Under the pieces are notes generated by a model that saw nothing but the letters and a program-made list of their open reading frames with translations, searched no databases and was not told the origin of the DNA. Shown here in pieces: positions 34,508 through 43,574 of a DNA stretch of 64,000 bases (positions are counted from its first letter, which is position 1; every line of letters begins with the position of its first letter). This DNA is from Kiloniella laminariae (GTDB taxonomy: Bacteria; Pseudomonadota; Alphaproteobacteria; Kiloniellales; Kiloniellaceae), in assembly GCF_027214005.1 (NCBI RefSeq), contig NZ_JAPWGY010000002.1, positions 62,001 through 126,000 on the forward strand, in the 5' to 3' direction. The position numbers and the translations under genes are program-made.

Positions 34508-35476
34508 ATGGCCGAAGAAGGACAAGGCGAAATCATTATCAAAAAGGTCAAGAAGGGCGGCCATGGTGGACACCATGGCGGGGCCTGGAAGGTGGCCTAT
34601 GCCGATTTCGTGACCGCAATGATGGCTTTTTTTCTGCTGTTGTGGCTGCTCAACGCGACAACTGAAGAACAGAAGTTGGGTATTGCCGACTATTTTGCCC
34701 CCTCTTCGAATATCTCCAAATCCACCAGCGGCTCAGACGGGCTCTTGGGAGGACAATCGATTTCCAAAGACGGCGCTCTGGTTTCCCAGTTCTCCAGTGT
34801 CGGAGTTCAGATGCAACTTCCTCCGGAAGAAGAGAGCGAGCAAACCGACCCGGAAGCCGAAAAGGATCCCCTAAAGGGAGAGGGCAGCGCTGATGAAAAA
34901 CAGCTTGAGGAGTTCAGGCGGGAGCAGGAACGTAAACAGTTTGAAGAAACAGCCATTGCCCTTAAAACAGCCATTGCCCAAAATCCCGAGCTTTCCGGCC
35001 TTGAGGACAACCTCCTTATAGACCAGACTCCCGAAGGTCTACGCATTCAGTTGGTGGATCAACACGGGACATCCATGTTCCCAAGCGGCAGTTCAAACAT
35101 GCTGGGCCATACGGAGAAGCTGCTCAAACTTGTTGCTGATGCTATCCAGGGTATTGATCAGCAGATCGCCATCAAGGGGCATACCGATGCAACACCATAC
35201 AATACAGCCAATGGCTATACCAACTGGGAGCTCTCGGCAGATCGTGCCAATGCCAGCCGACGAGCCCTGATCAACGCAGGTTTCAAGGCTGAACGTGTCG
35301 CCTCTGTCGAAGGGCTCGCAGCAACAGAACCCCTCGATCCAGCGCATCCAAATGCTGAGGTTAACCGCAGGATCTCAATTATCCTGTTAAAGGACCAGCA
35401 AGAGGCCCCGCCCAAAAAACCTAAAGATTCAGGCCGAACGCTTGAAGTAGATAACCTGTCTGCCTCACCGAATTAA
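34508..35476 (+). CDS. motB: Flagellar motor stator protein MotB
   Basis: 322 residues. A His/Gly-rich cytoplasmic start (GGHGGHHGGAWKVAYADF) leads to one membrane helix with the proton-carrying Asp33 (YADFVTAMMAFF), a linker and plug, and a peptidoglycan-binding OmpA-like domain with IKGHTDATPYN and SADRANASRRAL. Functions with MotA in the stator. The linker has a charged acidic/basic segment (EEESEQTDPEAEKDPLKGE). ATG at 34508 has an AGACAGG upstream. Confidence 0.97.
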   Translation: MAEEGQGEIIIKKVKKGGHGGHHGGAWKVAYADFVTAMMAFFLLLWLLNATTEEQKLGIADYFAPSSNISKSTSGSDGLLGGQSISKDGALVSQFSSVGVQMQLPPEEESEQTDPEAEKDPLKGEGSADEKQLEEFRREQERKQFEETAIALKTAIAQNPELSGLEDNLLIDQTPEGLRIQLVDQHGTSMFPSGSSNMLGHTEKLLKLVADAIQGIDQQIAIKGHTDATPYNTANGYTNWELSADRANASRRALINAGFKAERVASVEGLAATEPLDPAHPNAEVNRRISIILLKDQQEAPPKKPKDSGRTLEVDNLSASPN

Positions 35477-35555
35477 AGTTTCGCGGCCGATCGCCTGCCG
35501 CAAAAAATTATCCCAGGATCTTGCATATCCTTTTTGTGATACCTATGTCAGCCTT

Positions 35556-36053
35556 ATGAAAGATCTTCCGTCACTCAGTCTGAAAGCCTCTGCAAGGCAA
35601 ATCACCCTCACAGTTCGCCCAAGTGATGTAGAAGGCGTTCCTCTGAAGCGCGCGCTCGCTTATCTTATCGACTTCTGCTTTCTTGCTGTTTTGGGATTGG
35701 CCGCATTTTTTGCAGGCATGATTATCAACATTATTTCCCTTTGGCTGCTCTCACCTCTGGTTGCGACAGCCCTTGCATTGCTTCCCCTGGCCTACCACAG
35801 CTATTTTCTGTCCCAAAAAGGGGCCACCCCCGGCATGAAGATAATGGGCATCAAGATGGTAACGCTCGAAGGCAGAAAACCGTCCCTCCTGCATGCAGCG
35901 ATAACGACGGTGATTTTCTATGTGACGGTTCCGGTTACCAGCTTTCTGGTCTTGCTGGTTATTCTTTTTAATGACGAGCAACGAACCCTGCACGACATCC
36001 TGACGGGAACAGTCGTCGTTCGAGAACACTCCGTTCTCGAAACTACGCTTTAA
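35556..36053 (+). CDS. RDD-family membrane protein
   Basis: 165 residues with three or four hydrophobic helices. The RDD motifs are seen: PLKRALAYLIDFCFL at the start, HSYFLSQKGATPGMKIMGIK in the middle, and DEQRTLHDILTGTVVV at the end. RDD proteins are membrane proteins often linked to ion or osmotic transport; no function is established. It follows motB by 79 bases but probably does not share its function. Confidence 0.86.
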   Translation: MKDLPSLSLKASARQITLTVRPSDVEGVPLKRALAYLIDFCFLAVLGLAAFFAGMIINIISLWLLSPLVATALALLPLAYHSYFLSQKGATPGMKIMGIKMVTLEGRKPSLLHAAITTVIFYVTVPVTSFLVLLVILFNDEQRTLHDILTGTVVVREHSVLETTL

Positions 36054-36251
36054 TATATTACAATGAGAATATAACCGAAGGCTTTTTTCTCTCATTATTT
36101 CACCTGTTTCAGAATAGAAAATCCCGACAGTCATAATTCTGCCTCATGCGACGCTTAATTGAGTATCCAAGTTTTTCGTCTGGTCATTTTCGGGGATACC
36201 CGTTAAAAACTGACGGTAATCATTAACGCCCAATTTCAAAGAAAACTCATC

Positions 36252-37031
36252 ATGCAACGCGATCTGATCGGAACACGCTGGCAACCCAGAAACCTGGTTT
36301 TGTCTTTTGGCCTCGCAACTCTAATTGGCCTTTCTTATATCTGGGGCCCGACCAGCGAACTCTGGCGCGCGATCAGTACCGATTTTTTCTATATTGTGAA
36401 TGGCAGCTTAAGCTGGGGTGAGACCTGGCAGATTATCTGGGCTGCAACCAACACACCACTTTCTGACAAGCTCAACGGTCTCGTGATGGCTATTCCCTGT
36501 CTGTGGTATGTCACCTGTGACCGCAGTCGTCCGCTGAATTTACGTTTGGCGCATATGCTTGTCATGGGTGTGGCTATCGTTGTTGGTGTCTATTTTGCCA
36601 AACACGCTTTTCGAGAGTACGAATCTCTCAGTCCTTCTTTGGTTCTAACGCCTTTCAATGACCTGACACAGCTTGTTCCCTGGTTACCATCCAAGGTCAG
36701 TGCTGATGATAGTTTCCCCGGAAATCATGCTGTCGTCGCAGGAATTTACGGATTTTTCTTTGCAATTGCCATTGGGCGCAAATATTTCTGGCTTGCTCTG
36801 CCCATCGCCCTAATGGGTGGTACAGCCCGTGCTGTTGCAGGGGCTCACTGGCTTTCAGATCTGCTTGTCGGGGGCGCGATTCATATCCTTCCCCTCTTGG
36901 CTCTTGCCTTTGCGACACCTGCCATCCGCTGGGCACAGAATTTTCTCGATACCCTGGCCGATGTCTTGCTTTTGAATCTTCCAACAGGGCTAACCCGACC
37001 TTTTGTCAAACTGGTTCAAAAAATCAGCTGA
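36252..37031 (+). CDS. PAP2-family membrane phosphatase
   Basis: 259 residues, with about six membrane helices. The second and third PAP2 motifs are present: DSFPGNHAVVAG (PSGH position) and RAVAGAHWLSDLLVGG (Sx5-6Hx3D position). The first motif, Kx6RP, is only partly represented by KHAFREYESLSP. Such enzymes dephosphorylate lipid phosphates such as undecaprenyl pyrophosphate or phosphatidate in the membrane. The substrate cannot be fixed; the weak first motif lowers certainty of activity. Confidence 0.78.
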   Translation: MQRDLIGTRWQPRNLVLSFGLATLIGLSYIWGPTSELWRAISTDFFYIVNGSLSWGETWQIIWAATNTPLSDKLNGLVMAIPCLWYVTCDRSRPLNLRLAHMLVMGVAIVVGVYFAKHAFREYESLSPSLVLTPFNDLTQLVPWLPSKVSADDSFPGNHAVVAGIYGFFFAIAIGRKYFWLALPIALMGGTARAVAGAHWLSDLLVGGAIHILPLLALAFATPAIRWAQNFLDTLADVLLLNLPTGLTRPFVKLVQKIS

Positions 37032-37179
37032 TCTCAAAAAAATCAACAGAGGAGACCTTGGCGCAACAGGGCTCCTCTTCTTGAACAGCCTTGGCAGAGC
37101 CTCTAGACTTCCTTGCTCCTGAAACAAAAGCGATCCGAGTCTATACCCCCCTCCTGGCAAACAAGAAGACTGATGATCT

Positions 37180-37887
37180 ATGGTATTTACCAGGCCCCAG
37201 CTTTTTTTCACTACGCCCCCCTCTCCTTGTCCCTATAAGGAAGGTGAATTAGAACAAAAGCTTGTCACCGAAATCACCGGAGACCAGGCCGTACAGCAAT
37301 ACGACCTTATGATTCGGGCTGGATTTCGTCGCAGTCATAACTTCCTTTATCGCCCACATTACGAACGACCGGATTACTGCCTGTCTGTCAGAATTCGTGT
37401 TCCAGATTTCAAGATGCGTAAATCGCAGCGGCGGATCTGGAATCGAAATTCGGACATCAGGTCGTCCCGAACCCAGGCTTTCGCAACCGAAGAACAGTTC
37501 AAACTATTCAAGGGCTACGTAACCCATCGCCATGGCGATGGAGACATGAAAGATATGGACTGGACCGATTACAGGGATATGGTCGAATGCAGCCTCGTAG
37601 ATACAGAAATAATCGAGTATCGCACAAAGGATGATGAATTATTGGCCGCCTGCCTAGTTGATTGGGTTCACAATGGCGTTTCTGCGGTTTACAGCTTTTT
37701 CAAAACCACCGAACCTGATTTGGGGCTCGGCAGTTATATTATCTTGTCTCTTGTCGATTTGGCGCGTCAGCAGAAGTTGCCTTTTGTTTATCTGGGGTAC
37801 TGGATAAAAGAGTCACCCAAAATGGCCTATAAAGCCAAGTTTCAGCCCCTGGAGGCCTTCCAGACCGGGGAATGGCGGGATATATAA
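37180..37887 (+). CDS. bpt: Leucyl/arginyl-tRNA--protein transferase (Bpt/Ate family), divergent
   Basis: 235 residues of the GNAT-like aminoacyl-tRNA-protein transferase family; Bpt adds leucine to proteins with N-terminal Asp or Glu, marking them for ClpAP. Seen are PCPYKEGELEQ, AGFRRSHNFLYRPH, KSQRRIWNRN and FKGYVTHRHGDGDMKDM, then the C-terminal SVYSFF-type strand (VSAVYSFFKTTEPDLGLGSY) and GYWIKESPKMAYKAKFQP. The PxCxxCxxC motif normally found after YRP is PHYERPDYC: Tyr61 and Pro64 replace the first two cysteines and only Cys67 remains. Cys17 is kept. The gene seems intact, so the loss is evolutionary rather than sequencing error, but that is a judgement. Confidence 0.88.
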   Translation: MVFTRPQLFFTTPPSPCPYKEGELEQKLVTEITGDQAVQQYDLMIRAGFRRSHNFLYRPHYERPDYCLSVRIRVPDFKMRKSQRRIWNRNSDIRSSRTQAFATEEQFKLFKGYVTHRHGDGDMKDMDWTDYRDMVECSLVDTEIIEYRTKDDELLAACLVDWVHNGVSAVYSFFKTTEPDLGLGSYIILSLVDLARQQKLPFVYLGYWIKESPKMAYKAKFQPLEAFQTGEWRDI

Positions 37888-38131
37888 TCTCGAATTAAAC
37901 TTACCTGTGTCCTCTGCTGAACCACCGACTGAACCATCGTCTTTTTCGGATTGAAGAATCTCAGAAATTTTCCTGCGATAAATCTGTAGATAAGGGCGCC
38001 CGTTTCACTCACCTCGCCTCTATAAAAAGTACCTTGTGAGCAAGAATCAAAGTGTAAAAACAGCGAATCCAGTGAAAATAAAAATTATTCTTCAAAAAAT
38101 TCTAAATAAATTGAACGATTACAAATAGATA
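37888..38131. other. Gene-free A+T-rich leader region upstream of potA
   Basis: No reading frame of note in this 450-base gap (to 38340), and no tRNA. It is markedly A+T-rich in its second half. A terminator-like hairpin and two copies of a 12-base direct repeat are listed separately. Confidence 0.45.
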
Positions 38132-38159
38132 ACGCCCCTCTTTTGTAAGGGTGTTTTTT
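38132..38159 (+). terminator. Intrinsic terminator-like hairpin upstream of potA
   Basis: ACGCCC (38132-38137) pairs with GGGTGT (38149-38154), with G-T wobble, followed by a T-run to 38159. It lies about 245 bases after the bpt stop and about 180 bases before potA, so it could end a bpt read-through, a small RNA, or attenuate the pot leader. Confidence 0.6.
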
Positions 38160-38164
38160 CTACC

Positions 38165-38306
38165 AAATGGGAAATATTTTTTACACTCCCTTGCAAAATT
38201 TTCAATCTGAGCTACCATTTTGAAAACAAAATACATCCTACAATAAAATTCCACACAATAATCACCCATAACACATCAATGAAAACATTGAACAAAATGG
38301 GAAATA
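38165..38306. repeat. Two direct copies of AAATGGGAAATA
   Basis: Exact 12-base copies lie at 38165-38176 and 38295-38306, both followed by a T-rich or A+T-rich tail, 119 bases apart. The second ends 34 bases before the potA start. They could be sites for a regulator of the transporter; this is inference. Confidence 0.45.
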
Positions 38307-38340
38307 ATTACTAAATATTGCACAGCCTGGGGGCGGCGCT

Positions 38341-39438
38341 ATGAGAAACAATACCGACAGTATTGCGGTTTCCGTTCGAGAAGTGAGCAAAATATTTGAC
38401 GACGGAAGCGGTGCTTTTGTTGCGCTGGATAACGTTTCTCTCGACATTGGATCCAATGAATTCTTTACCTTGTTGGGACCTTCCGGTTGCGGCAAGACGA
38501 CCTTGCTTCGCCTGATTGCCGGATTTGAGCAGCCCAGCCAGGGACAAATTCTTTTACACGGCGAGAATCTTGAACAACTGCCTCCCTTTAAGCGCCCTGT
38601 TAATACAGTTTTCCAGAATTACGCCCTCTTCCCTCACATGACGATCGCTCAAAATATCGCTTTCGGATTGGAAATGCTGGGTCGCCCTCGACAGGAAATC
38701 AATTCAACTGTCGATGAAATGCTTGATCTGGTCCAGATGAAATCCCTGGCTGATCGTCGTATTACCCAGATATCGGGCGGGCAACAACAACGCGTAGCAC
38801 TCGCCAGGGCACTCGCCCCCAAACCCAAAGTACTCCTGCTTGACGAACCGCTCTCTGCCCTTGACCTACAGCTGCGCAAGGACATGCAGATCGAGCTGAA
38901 ACGGCTGCAACTTGAAACCGGGATTACCTTTATCTTTGTGACACATGATCAGGAAGAAGCCCTGACCATGTCTGACCGGATTGCAGTGATGCAAGGCGGG
39001 CACATTCTCCAGGTCGGGCCGCCTCGCGATATTTATGAGCACCCGCAGCACCGCTTTGTCGCGGGTTTTATCGGTGAAATAAATCTTCTGCAAGCAACAG
39101 CAGGAAAAACGAACCCGGAAGGACTTGATCTTCAACTGGGTGAAATGAGCGGCCTAAAAACAGAAGCAAAGAGCCAGGTCACGCCAGGTACTAAACTGGC
39201 TCTTGCCATTCGGCCTGAGCGGATATTGCTTGCTGGCCCCGATAAAGAACAACTCTCGGGCAAACTTATCAATGTCGTCTACCATGGCACTGATACGCTC
39301 TACCACTTTACCCTGCCTGACGGTCAATCCTTGCGAGCCAGACGTCAGAACACCGACAAAACCGGCCCCGAATGGAAATCAGGCGATATCATCAGCTGGT
39401 CAGCCAAGCCAGACTCCGTAGCTGTTCTGGAGGACTGA
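38341..39438 (+). CDS. potA: Polyamine-type ABC transporter ATP-binding protein
   Basis: 365 residues. Walker A GPSGCGKTT (Lys52), the LSGG-type signature ISGGQQQRVALARAL, Walker B VLLLDEPLSALD and the switch FVTHDQEEALTMSDR identify the ATPase. A TOBE domain occupies the end (about 280-365). It powers uptake of spermidine or putrescine through PotBC. Start ATG 38341 follows GGGGGCGGCGCT. It is the first gene of potA-potB-potC-potD, with the next start overlapping closely. Confidence 0.92.
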   Translation: MRNNTDSIAVSVREVSKIFDDGSGAFVALDNVSLDIGSNEFFTLLGPSGCGKTTLLRLIAGFEQPSQGQILLHGENLEQLPPFKRPVNTVFQNYALFPHMTIAQNIAFGLEMLGRPRQEINSTVDEMLDLVQMKSLADRRITQISGGQQQRVALARALAPKPKVLLLDEPLSALDLQLRKDMQIELKRLQLETGITFIFVTHDQEEALTMSDRIAVMQGGHILQVGPPRDIYEHPQHRFVAGFIGEINLLQATAGKTNPEGLDLQLGEMSGLKTEAKSQVTPGTKLALAIRPERILLAGPDKEQLSGKLINVVYHGTDTLYHFTLPDGQSLRARRQNTDKTGPEWKSGDIISWSAKPDSVAVLED

Positions 39439-39441
39439 GTG

Positions 39442-40338
39442 ATGGCCGGGCGTTTATCTCCAATAAAAATACGGGCGCTTCTGATCGGCCCGGCAGCGGC
39501 GGTAATTGGCATCTTTGTTGTAATCCCGCTGTTGCTTATGGCATGGATTTCCATTCAGGGACGAGATTATTCCGGCGGGGTCATCTGGGGTGAACTTTCC
39601 GGAGAAGCCTATCTCCGGATGATCTTTGAACGCGAACTCGACGATAGCCTTTCCGTCAATCTCAACTACATCATGATCGTATTACGTTCAGTATGGCTGT
39701 CGCTCCTGACCACCGTCATTTCGCTGCTCGTCGGCTTTCCTACTGCCCTCTTTATGGCAACCCGCACGCCGAAATGGAAAGCGATCCTGGTCTTTATGGT
39801 CACCTTACCTTTTTGGACCAACCTTCTCGTACGCAACTATGCCTGGATACTTCTGCTCCGGGATCATGGGGCAATCAATGGAACACTGAGTTGGCTCGGT
39901 ATTATTTCCGAGCCCCTGCCCCTGCTCCACACCCAGCTCGCTGTAGCAATTGGCCTGACCTATTCCTTTTTGCCTTTTATGGTTCTTCCAATCTACGCAA
40001 GTCTGGAAAAAATGGATCTCCGACTGGTTGAATCCGCCTTTGATCTCTATGCAACCCGCTTTATGACGCTGCGACGCATCATTATTCCCCTGGCTATTCC
40101 TGGCATAGTCGCCGGCTGTATTCTGGTATTTGTTCCTTCTCTGGGAGCTTACGTTACACCCGAGCTTCTGGGGGGTGGAAAAACCCTGATGATTGGCAAT
40201 CTGATTGGCTTGCAATTCGGGGCAGCCCGCAACTGGCCATTTGGAGCAGCGCTGGGTATCCTGCTTCTCGCATTGGTTATGATCTCCCTGACATTTTATG
40301 CACTCAAACTTAAAAAAACCGGGGGAGATACAAAATGA
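39442..40338 (+). CDS. potB: Polyamine-type ABC transporter permease (PotB-like)
   Basis: 298 residues with six helices and the EAA loop (LVESAFDLYATRFMTLRRII), plus TLPFWTNLLVRNYAW typical of PotB/PotH. It starts 4 bases after the potA stop at ATG 39442 (a GTG at 39439 is the alternative) and overlaps potC by ATGA. It forms the inner-membrane channel together with PotC. Confidence 0.92.
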   Translation: MAGRLSPIKIRALLIGPAAAVIGIFVVIPLLLMAWISIQGRDYSGGVIWGELSGEAYLRMIFERELDDSLSVNLNYIMIVLRSVWLSLLTTVISLLVGFPTALFMATRTPKWKAILVFMVTLPFWTNLLVRNYAWILLLRDHGAINGTLSWLGIISEPLPLLHTQLAVAIGLTYSFLPFMVLPIYASLEKMDLRLVESAFDLYATRFMTLRRIIIPLAIPGIVAGCILVFVPSLGAYVTPELLGGGKTLMIGNLIGLQFGAARNWPFGAALGILLLALVMISLTFYALKLKKTGGDTK

Positions 40339-41141
40339 GCAACAAAATCAAGCACGTTGGAAACGCCCGCCATTGGCCTGGCCTGCTGCTCGCGACGGTC
40401 TTCTTTTTTGCCTATGTCTACCTGCCGATCGTAATTCTGATCGCTTTGTCATTTAATGAAAACCGGACCGTGACAGTCTGGACCAGTTTTTCTTTTGACT
40501 GGTACAAAATGGCTTTTCAGAACCGTGATATTATCAATGCAGCAGGCAATTCATTATTGATTGCCACAGTTGCCTCGACTACGGCGACTGTTATTGCAAC
40601 TCTGGCAGCTGTGCGCATGTCGGTTGACAACTTCAAGGGCAAGACCATTTTCAGCGGTCTGGTTGCCCTCCCGATAACCGTGCCCGAAATTGTACCGGCT
40701 GTCGCAACCTTGATGTTTTTTGCCAGCCTCGGAATCACACTTGGGCTGGGAACAGTAATTATTGCCCATATCGCATTTTGTATTCCCTTTGCCTATCTCC
40801 CTATTCGTGCCCGGCTGGAAGGCATGGATCCAAGACTGGTAGAGGCGGCAACCGACCTCTATGCCAGTCCGGTTAAAGCCTTTTTCAAGGTAACCCTTCC
40901 TCTGCTCCTGCCGGGCATCCTCTCAGGAATGGTTCTGGCCTTCATCATTTCCCTCGATGATTTTGTAACGACTTTCTTTTTGGGAGGGGCCGGCTCAACC
41001 ACTCTGCCGATCTACATCTTCAGCTTGGTAAAAACCGGAGTCACACCAGAGGTCAATGCGATCTCGTCTCTCATGCTTCTATTATCGATTTCTTTGGTTT
41101 CGCTTTCTCTTTTTCTTGGACGAGACCAATCGCGAAAGTGA
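40335..41141 (+). CDS. potC: Polyamine-type ABC transporter permease (PotC-like)
   Basis: 268 residues, six helices. The PotC/PotI pattern is visible in FAYVYLPIVILIALSFNENRTV, the EAA loop (LVEAATDLYASPVKAFFKVTLPLL) and FIISLDDFVTTFFLGG. It overlaps potB by the ATGA junction, which suggests translational coupling. Confidence 0.93.
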   Translation: MSNKIKHVGNARHWPGLLLATVFFFAYVYLPIVILIALSFNENRTVTVWTSFSFDWYKMAFQNRDIINAAGNSLLIATVASTTATVIATLAAVRMSVDNFKGKTIFSGLVALPITVPEIVPAVATLMFFASLGITLGLGTVIIAHIAFCIPFAYLPIRARLEGMDPRLVEAATDLYASPVKAFFKVTLPLLLPGILSGMVLAFIISLDDFVTTFFLGGAGSTTLPIYIFSLVKTGVTPEVNAISSLMLLLSISLVSLSLFLGRDQSRK

Positions 41142-41205
41142 CAGGCCGAGCACGAGTACTGTACCTGTCCAGACTTAGACACAGCCCTAATTCATGGAGA
41201 ATATT

Positions 41206-42264
41206 ATGAGTAAGAAGTACGTAAAAGTCTCTCACCTGGCCCTGTCCGTTGGACTCTTCACCGCATCTTTTTCCGGTTCCGCCCTGGCGGCTGGTGAACT
41301 TCACCTGTACAACTGGTCCAACTATTTCCCCCCCTCGCTTCTGGAACTATACGAAAAAGAAACCGGCACAAAAGTAACCATCGACAGCTATGCCTCTGAA
41401 GATGATCTTCTAGCAAAACTGCAGGCCGGAGGTGGTGGCTACGATGTTATTTTCCCCGGAGCATCTACATTGGGTGTCATGGTTGAAAAGGGGATGCTGG
41501 CAAATGCCGGGATCAATAAAATGGAGAACTTCAACAATCTCCTTGCCCCGTTCCAGACCATTGCCGGAGATGAAAACCGCGAATACTCTGCTCCCTATAT
41601 GTGGGGCACCACAGGTTTCACCTATGACCCCGCCAGCGTCCCCGGAAATAGCCTGGAAGAGAGCTGGAAAGAGGTTTTCGAACCAAGAGCCGAGCTTAAA
41701 GGCAAGATCGCCATGCTCAATGAAATGATAGATGTCTGGAATTCAGCGGCCTACTATAAAGGGATCGACAAGTGTACAGAAGATCCTGCCGAGGCACAGC
41801 AAATCCTGGATTTGCTTTTGGCCCAGAAACCTGACGTCAAACTCTATTCCAGCGAGGGCACTATTGACCGAATGATTGCCGGTGAAGTTCCGCTTCACAT
41901 GCAGTGGAATGGCGCAGCACACCGGGTCAAAGCCAAGAAACCCGACGTGGTTTATGTCTATCCCAAAGAAGGCACCTCTTTCTGGGTCGACAACATGGCC
42001 ATTCCCAAAGATTCACCAAACATCGACGAAGCCAAGGCCTTCATCAACTGGATGATGCGTCCCGATATAGCGGCCGAAGCCTCAAACTATACAGGCTATT
42101 CCAACGCTGTTAAGGGATCTGGTGAGTTTCTTAAAGAAGAACTGAAAGCCGACCCGGCCGTCAATACACCTGAAAGCTATGGTGACCGTCTCCGGGCATA
42201 CAAAGCCTGTTCACCAAAGTCCAAAGACCTGCGTGAAAAAGTCTGGACCAAACTGAAGTCCTGA
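41206..42264 (+). CDS. potD: Periplasmic spermidine/putrescine-type binding protein
   Basis: 352 residues. A Sec signal peptide (cleavage after GSALAA, residue about 28) precedes GELHLYNWSNYFPPSLLELYE, the PotD/PotF hallmark, then DDLLAKLQAGGGGYDVIFP, and a C-terminal FWVDNMAIPKDSPN. It delivers polyamines to PotBC. The ATG at 41206 has GGAG 10 bases upstream. Whether it prefers spermidine or putrescine cannot be read from sequence by eye. A terminator hairpin follows. Confidence 0.9.
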   Translation: MSKKYVKVSHLALSVGLFTASFSGSALAAGELHLYNWSNYFPPSLLELYEKETGTKVTIDSYASEDDLLAKLQAGGGGYDVIFPGASTLGVMVEKGMLANAGINKMENFNNLLAPFQTIAGDENREYSAPYMWGTTGFTYDPASVPGNSLEESWKEVFEPRAELKGKIAMLNEMIDVWNSAAYYKGIDKCTEDPAEAQQILDLLLAQKPDVKLYSSEGTIDRMIAGEVPLHMQWNGAAHRVKAKKPDVVYVYPKEGTSFWVDNMAIPKDSPNIDEAKAFINWMMRPDIAAEASNYTGYSNAVKGSGEFLKEELKADPAVNTPESYGDRLRAYKACSPKSKDLREKVWTKLKS

Positions 42265-42280
42265 CCCTCTTCAACCCTTC

Positions 42281-42308
42281 AGCCAGAAACCCGGTCAGGT
42301 TTCTGGCT
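42281..42308 (+). terminator. Hairpin between potD and the serine hydrolase gene
   Basis: AGCCAGAAACC (42281-42291) pairs exactly with GGTTTCTGGCT (42298-42308) around a 6-base loop. It is followed by GCTCTATTT, so only a weak T-tract. It may reduce but need not block read-through into the downstream gene 18 bases later. Confidence 0.7.
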
Positions 42309-42326
42309 GCTCTATTTAAAAGAACC

Positions 42327-43505
42327 ATGTCAGAATTCACACAAAAATTCGGATTTCCCCGCTCGACTGTAACGCTGGAGAACTGGCGGCAAAGACCATA
42401 CAGCACATGGTCTTTCCAGCACGCAAACGAGATTGTACCTTCGGCCGTCGTCGCCAAAGATCCAGGGGTCATTCCATCCCCTGACGACTGGTCTTCCGAT
42501 TTTGCGGAACAGATCGTCACGATCCAGAAACAGGCACTCTCTGTTGAAAAGTTCCTGACACAATCCGAAACGGACTTTTGCCTGATTAATCAGGCGGGCA
42601 AAAGAGTTCTGAGCTGGCAAGCGCCTCATAGCAGTGATCAAGCACCCCATATCATCTTTTCCATTTCAAAATCTTTCACCGGCATTCTGGCTGGACAGCT
42701 CGCAGATCTAGGAACTCTGGATGTACAGAAAACAGTCAGCTATTACCTCCCTGAGGCCAAATCCAGTGGTTTTGCTGACTGCACTCTCCAACACCTGCTC
42801 GACATGCGTGTCAGTATTCAGTTCTCCGAAGAATACCTTAACCAGGACGGGGATTACGCCAGATATCGTCGGGCTACGGCCTGGAATCCACGTTCGGCCG
42901 GCCAAAAAGAAGAAGGACTTGCCGCATTTCTCTTTTCCTTGCCAAAAGGTCAGGAACAGCATGGTGGTCCCTTTCACTATCTTTCCCCTGCTTCTGATCT
43001 CCTTGGCTTGTTGGTCGAGCGTGTCGCCGGGGTTCCTTATAATCAGCTTATGTCCGAAAAACTTTGGCAACCGTTACAAGCAGAACACAATGCCATGATC
43101 ACCCTTGATCACCTCGGCGCACCACGAGGTGCCGGTGGCATTTCTGTTCATGCAGAAGACCTGTTACGCCTTGGTGAAATGTTGCGTCAAGGAGGCCACG
43201 TAAACGGCCAGCCAGTCGTCTCCCTGCACTGGCTTGATGACATGCTTTCTTCGGGAGACACCAAAGCCTGGAAACAGGGAAATTTTGCAGATTTTATCCC
43301 GAAAGGACGTTACAGAAATCAGTGGTATCAACTAGACGGTCCCGACAAGGCTTTTTTTGCTGTCGGCATTCATGGGCAGTGGCTCTATGTACTTCCTGAA
43401 AAGGAAATTGTTATCGTCAAGCTTTCCTCTCAAGCCCTGCCCCAGAATGATGATCTTGATACCAGGTGCCTCGAATTCTTTGCAGAAATCAACAAAATAC
43501 TCTGA
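42327..43505 (+). CDS. Serine hydrolase of the beta-lactamase/penicillin-binding class C type
   Basis: 392 residues, no signal peptide or membrane helix visible. The SxxK motif is S112-I-S-K115 (FSISKSFTGI). The YxN position is taken by FHYLSPASDLLG, and ARGAPRGAGG-like glycine motif appears as LGAPRGAGGIS; the KTG region is weak (GIHGQWLYV). These fit the class C beta-lactamase/esterase group (6-aminohexanoate dimer hydrolase-like). It lies directly behind the polyamine importer with a hairpin between, so a role in trimming an imported amide is conceivable but unproven. Confidence 0.84.
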   Translation: MSEFTQKFGFPRSTVTLENWRQRPYSTWSFQHANEIVPSAVVAKDPGVIPSPDDWSSDFAEQIVTIQKQALSVEKFLTQSETDFCLINQAGKRVLSWQAPHSSDQAPHIIFSISKSFTGILAGQLADLGTLDVQKTVSYYLPEAKSSGFADCTLQHLLDMRVSIQFSEEYLNQDGDYARYRRATAWNPRSAGQKEEGLAAFLFSLPKGQEQHGGPFHYLSPASDLLGLLVERVAGVPYNQLMSEKLWQPLQAEHNAMITLDHLGAPRGAGGISVHAEDLLRLGEMLRQGGHVNGQPVVSLHWLDDMLSSGDTKAWKQGNFADFIPKGRYRNQWYQLDGPDKAFFAVGIHGQWLYVLPEKEIVIVKLSSQALPQNDDLDTRCLEFFAEINKIL

Positions 43506-43574
43506 GGAATCGTGACGAGGCAGAAGGGTTTTGTTGTGATTGCTCCGAGAGATATGAAAAAAATGGCTATCTCG

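Noticed and set aside
35477-35515. Terminator after motB
   Set aside because: GCGGC/GCCGC stem is followed by A residues on the plus strand, not a T-run.
37888-38340. tRNA or CRISPR in the large gap
   Set aside because: No cloverleaf with GTTCGA-type loop and no regularly spaced repeats; only two copies of a 12-base repeat.
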